From NCBI GenBank assembly GCA_016935885.1, contig JAFGQA010000053.1, positions 1 through 7,460 on the forward strand: a stretch of DNA of 7,460 nt, given 5' to 3'. The position numbers and the translations under genes are program-made. Shown here one piece after another: positions 6,477 to 7,460 of this stretch; the stretch's first letter is position 1, and every line of letters starts with the position of its first letter. Source of the DNA: Phycisphaerae bacterium. GTDB taxonomy: Bacteria; Planctomycetota; Phycisphaerae; UBA1845; UTPLA1. The notes under the pieces were generated by a model. That model did not search any database. It saw nothing but the letters and a program-made list of their open reading frames with translations, and was not told where the DNA came from.

Positions 6477-7010
6477 CTATCGCCAGTGACAGGCGTACCG
6501 CCCAAAGCAGGTGACGCGGAAGTCATGAACAAGGCGCTGCGTGCAAATAGCCAGGTTCTGCCACGCGGTGGACAACCTTCGCCACAGGTCACGCGCTGTC
6601 ACGCCCATCCCTGGAAGACCAACTCCCGGTCGGACGATGAGGCGCAACCGGCGGCTCCACTTCACGAAGCGATTCCAGTATCGCCGAAGCAGATCCCTGT
6701 GGCGCTCAACGTCGAGATGGCCCTCAGCGGCGCAGAATGCGCGCTCTATGGTGACATTGCTCACGAAGTGATACGGCTGGACGAAGGCTGGCAGACAACT
6801 GACCGTCGTGCCGCATCCCCGGCACCTGAAGCGACGCACGCCGATCCGGACCGCCTGCCCACGGGTACCCGTCGTGTTGCGGGAGTAGTAGCCGTGCGCC
6901 TTCAGTCCGCCGCTACACCGAGGACACGGGCTGGGCGGACGCACGCGAGTGTGAGAACCGCGCTCGATGTACGTTTCCGGCTGCTCATTCACAACGATAA
7001 TGGTTTGCAT
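6477..7010 (-). CDS. DUF6431-like zinc-ribbon DNA-binding protein
   Basis: A 177-residue protein with a treble or ribbon zinc site: CPRC (C29, C32) and CRGC (C63, C66), separated by HGYYSR and an RFRC strand, as in zinc ribbons at the N-terminus of ISL3-like transposases and in DUF6431 proteins. The opening MQTIIVVNEQPETYIERG also fits DUF6431. After the ribbon comes a basic helical region (RHRDLLRRYWNRFVKWSRRLR) rich in R and W, probably DNA-binding. No DDE catalytic domain is present, and the length matches stand-alone family members, so I read it as complete rather than a transposase remnant. The ATG at 7010 is chosen because it starts the recognisable domain; the in-frame starts at 7103 and 7064 add unrelated residues, and none has a good ribosome binding site. 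It lies 136 bases upstream of the recombinase on the same strand and may be part of the same element. Its function is unknown. Confidence 0.8.
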   Translation of the reverse strand: MQTIIVVNEQPETYIERGSHTRVRPPSPCPRCSGGLKAHGYYSRNTTGTRGQAVRIGVRRFRCRGCGTTVSCLPAFVQPYHFVSNVTIERAFCAAEGHLDVERHRDLLRRYWNRFVKWSRRLRLIVRPGVGLPGMGVTARDLWRRLSTAWQNLAICTQRLVHDFRVTCFGRYACHWR

Positions 7011-7163
7011 CGGAGAACGGTGTACGCGTTGCGCGTTTTCGACAAGGCCAATACTGCACACCATAGTTCCGCCGCCATGCCGCGACCAACTCGCGCTCGT
7101 CACGAAGCCCTAACCCGTCGCACATCGTTTCCGAACGTTTTGTCTTGAGTCCGCACGGCGTCT

Positions 7164-7214
7164 CTGTACAGTCACAGGTCCAGTTCATGGACCCGCTGCC
7201 AAGGGAGGCAGACG
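7164..7214. repeat. Cluster of short inverted repeats in the divergent spacer
   Basis: Three dyads follow one another: CTGTACAG (7164-7171, a perfect palindrome), GGTCCA-GTTCA-TGGACC (7177-7193), and CTGCC-AAGGGA-GGCAG (7196-7211). CGTCT at 7159 and AGACG at 7210 further bracket the group. The cluster lies between two divergent genes, the usual place of operators or attachment sites. Function is unproven. Confidence 0.45.
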
Positions 7215-7265
7215 TTGACCCTCTGACTGGCACGGCAACCCCTATGAAACGTACCGAATACGGCG

Positions 7266-7460
7266 ATGTCTGCGCACAGCAGAAAGCGATTTGCCAGCAT
7301 CGAGGCCCTGCGCCGATTCCGGCCAGAGACCTTGGTGGAGTTTCTTCTTCGCTTCCCTGACCACCTCGCCGCGCACGGCTTGCGGATCACTCCGAAGACC
7401 TCTGAGTCTGACCTCGACTACCAGAAGCTGGTGCCTCTGTGCATGGACATCAGCCCGGAC
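7266..7460 (+). CDS. Unknown protein, N-terminal part, 3' partial
   Basis: An open frame from ATG at 7266 runs to the last base, giving 65 residues without a stop. The sequence looks like a real protein: a basic start (MSAHSRKRF), then an amphipathic helical stretch with ALRRFRPETLVEFLLRFPDH and HGLRITP, followed by an acidic DLDYQKLV segment, with no signal peptide or membrane helix. A TGA stands in frame at 7245 and no other start codon intervenes, so the ATG is the only candidate start. No strong ribosome binding site is seen. It is transcribed away from the zinc-ribbon gene, with 255 bases between them. I recognise no domain. It may be another cargo gene of the element or the flanking host gene. 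Confidence 0.6.
   Translation, partial: MSAHSRKRFASIEALRRFRPETLVEFLLRFPDHLAAHGLRITPKTSESDLDYQKLVPLCMDISPD

Larger units (their letters stand above)
3076..7010 (-). mobile_element. Candidate recombinase-carrying element (visible core)
   Basis: Four genes on the minus strand, comprising a zinc-ribbon protein, a serine recombinase and two ParB-like proteins, form a block opposite in strand and unrelated in content to the Rhs locus on its left. Large serine recombinases of this kind normally drive integration and excision of mobile elements. I cannot see attachment sites, target duplications or a return of host genes on the right, so the limits given are only those of the genes and the element probably extends beyond 7010 or past the window. 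Confidence 0.4.

Noticed and set aside
6321..7148. A 275-codon plus-strand open frame opposite the zinc-ribbon gene
   Set aside because: The minus frame contains paired CxxC motifs and a known domain layout; the plus frame is low in hydrophobic pattern and rich in A, R, T and P, as expected of a shadow.
7177..7193. GGTCC stem with a seven-base loop, considered as a tRNA T-arm or anticodon arm
   Set aside because: The loop lacks the TTC or U33 signature and no acceptor stem or CCA end can be folded around it.
6985..7233. A possible 82-residue minus-strand gene ahead of the zinc-ribbon gene
   Set aside because: It crosses the dyad cluster, overlaps the zinc-ribbon start, has irregular codon use and no recognisable domain or ribosome binding site.
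7215..7248. TTGACC followed by TATGAA, considered as a promoter for the gene at 7266
   Set aside because: The spacer is 22 bases, well outside the usual 16 to 18, so a sigma-70-type promoter is not supported.

Overview
This GC-rich bacterial window joins two unrelated blocks. The left block (1 to about 2980, + strand) is the 3' end of a large Rhs/YD-repeat gene followed by three short genes. The Rhs core and the small membrane proteins behind it recall Verrucomicrobiota or Planctomycetota genomes. That assignment rests on style (a beta-rich insert in the Rhs core, a pseudopilin-like small protein, a DUF4190-type membrane protein) and is an inference.

Left block: the open reading frame entering at base 1 carries YD repeats, the Rhs-associated core and a roughly 256-residue variable C-terminal tip, the usual place of a toxin domain. 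A 77-residue protein with a strong ribosome binding site starts 14 bases later and is the best immunity candidate. It is followed by a pseudopilin-like protein with an N-terminal membrane segment and a two-helix DUF4190-like membrane protein.

Right block (3076 to 7010, - strand): four genes read leftward. They are a DUF6431-like zinc-ribbon protein, a large serine recombinase, a ParB-like protein with clear GEGRFLA and ENIAR motifs, and a second, divergent ParB/RepB-like protein. The last three are separated by only 10 and 18 bases, and the ribosome binding site of the first ParB gene overlaps the recombinase stop codon, so they are almost certainly one transcript. No ParA ATPase or replication initiator is visible. 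The recombinase lacks the usual CxxC zinc ribbon and has other sequence in its place. This recombinase-plus-two-ParB cassette is the most unusual feature here and looks like the core of an integrated element whose ends cannot be seen.

Right edge: a divergent gene begins at 7266 and runs out of the window. The 255-base spacer between it and the zinc-ribbon gene holds a cluster of short inverted repeats, a candidate regulatory or recombination site. No rRNA, tRNA, CRISPR array or convincing rho-independent terminator was found. No gene-free stretch exceeds 300 bases.
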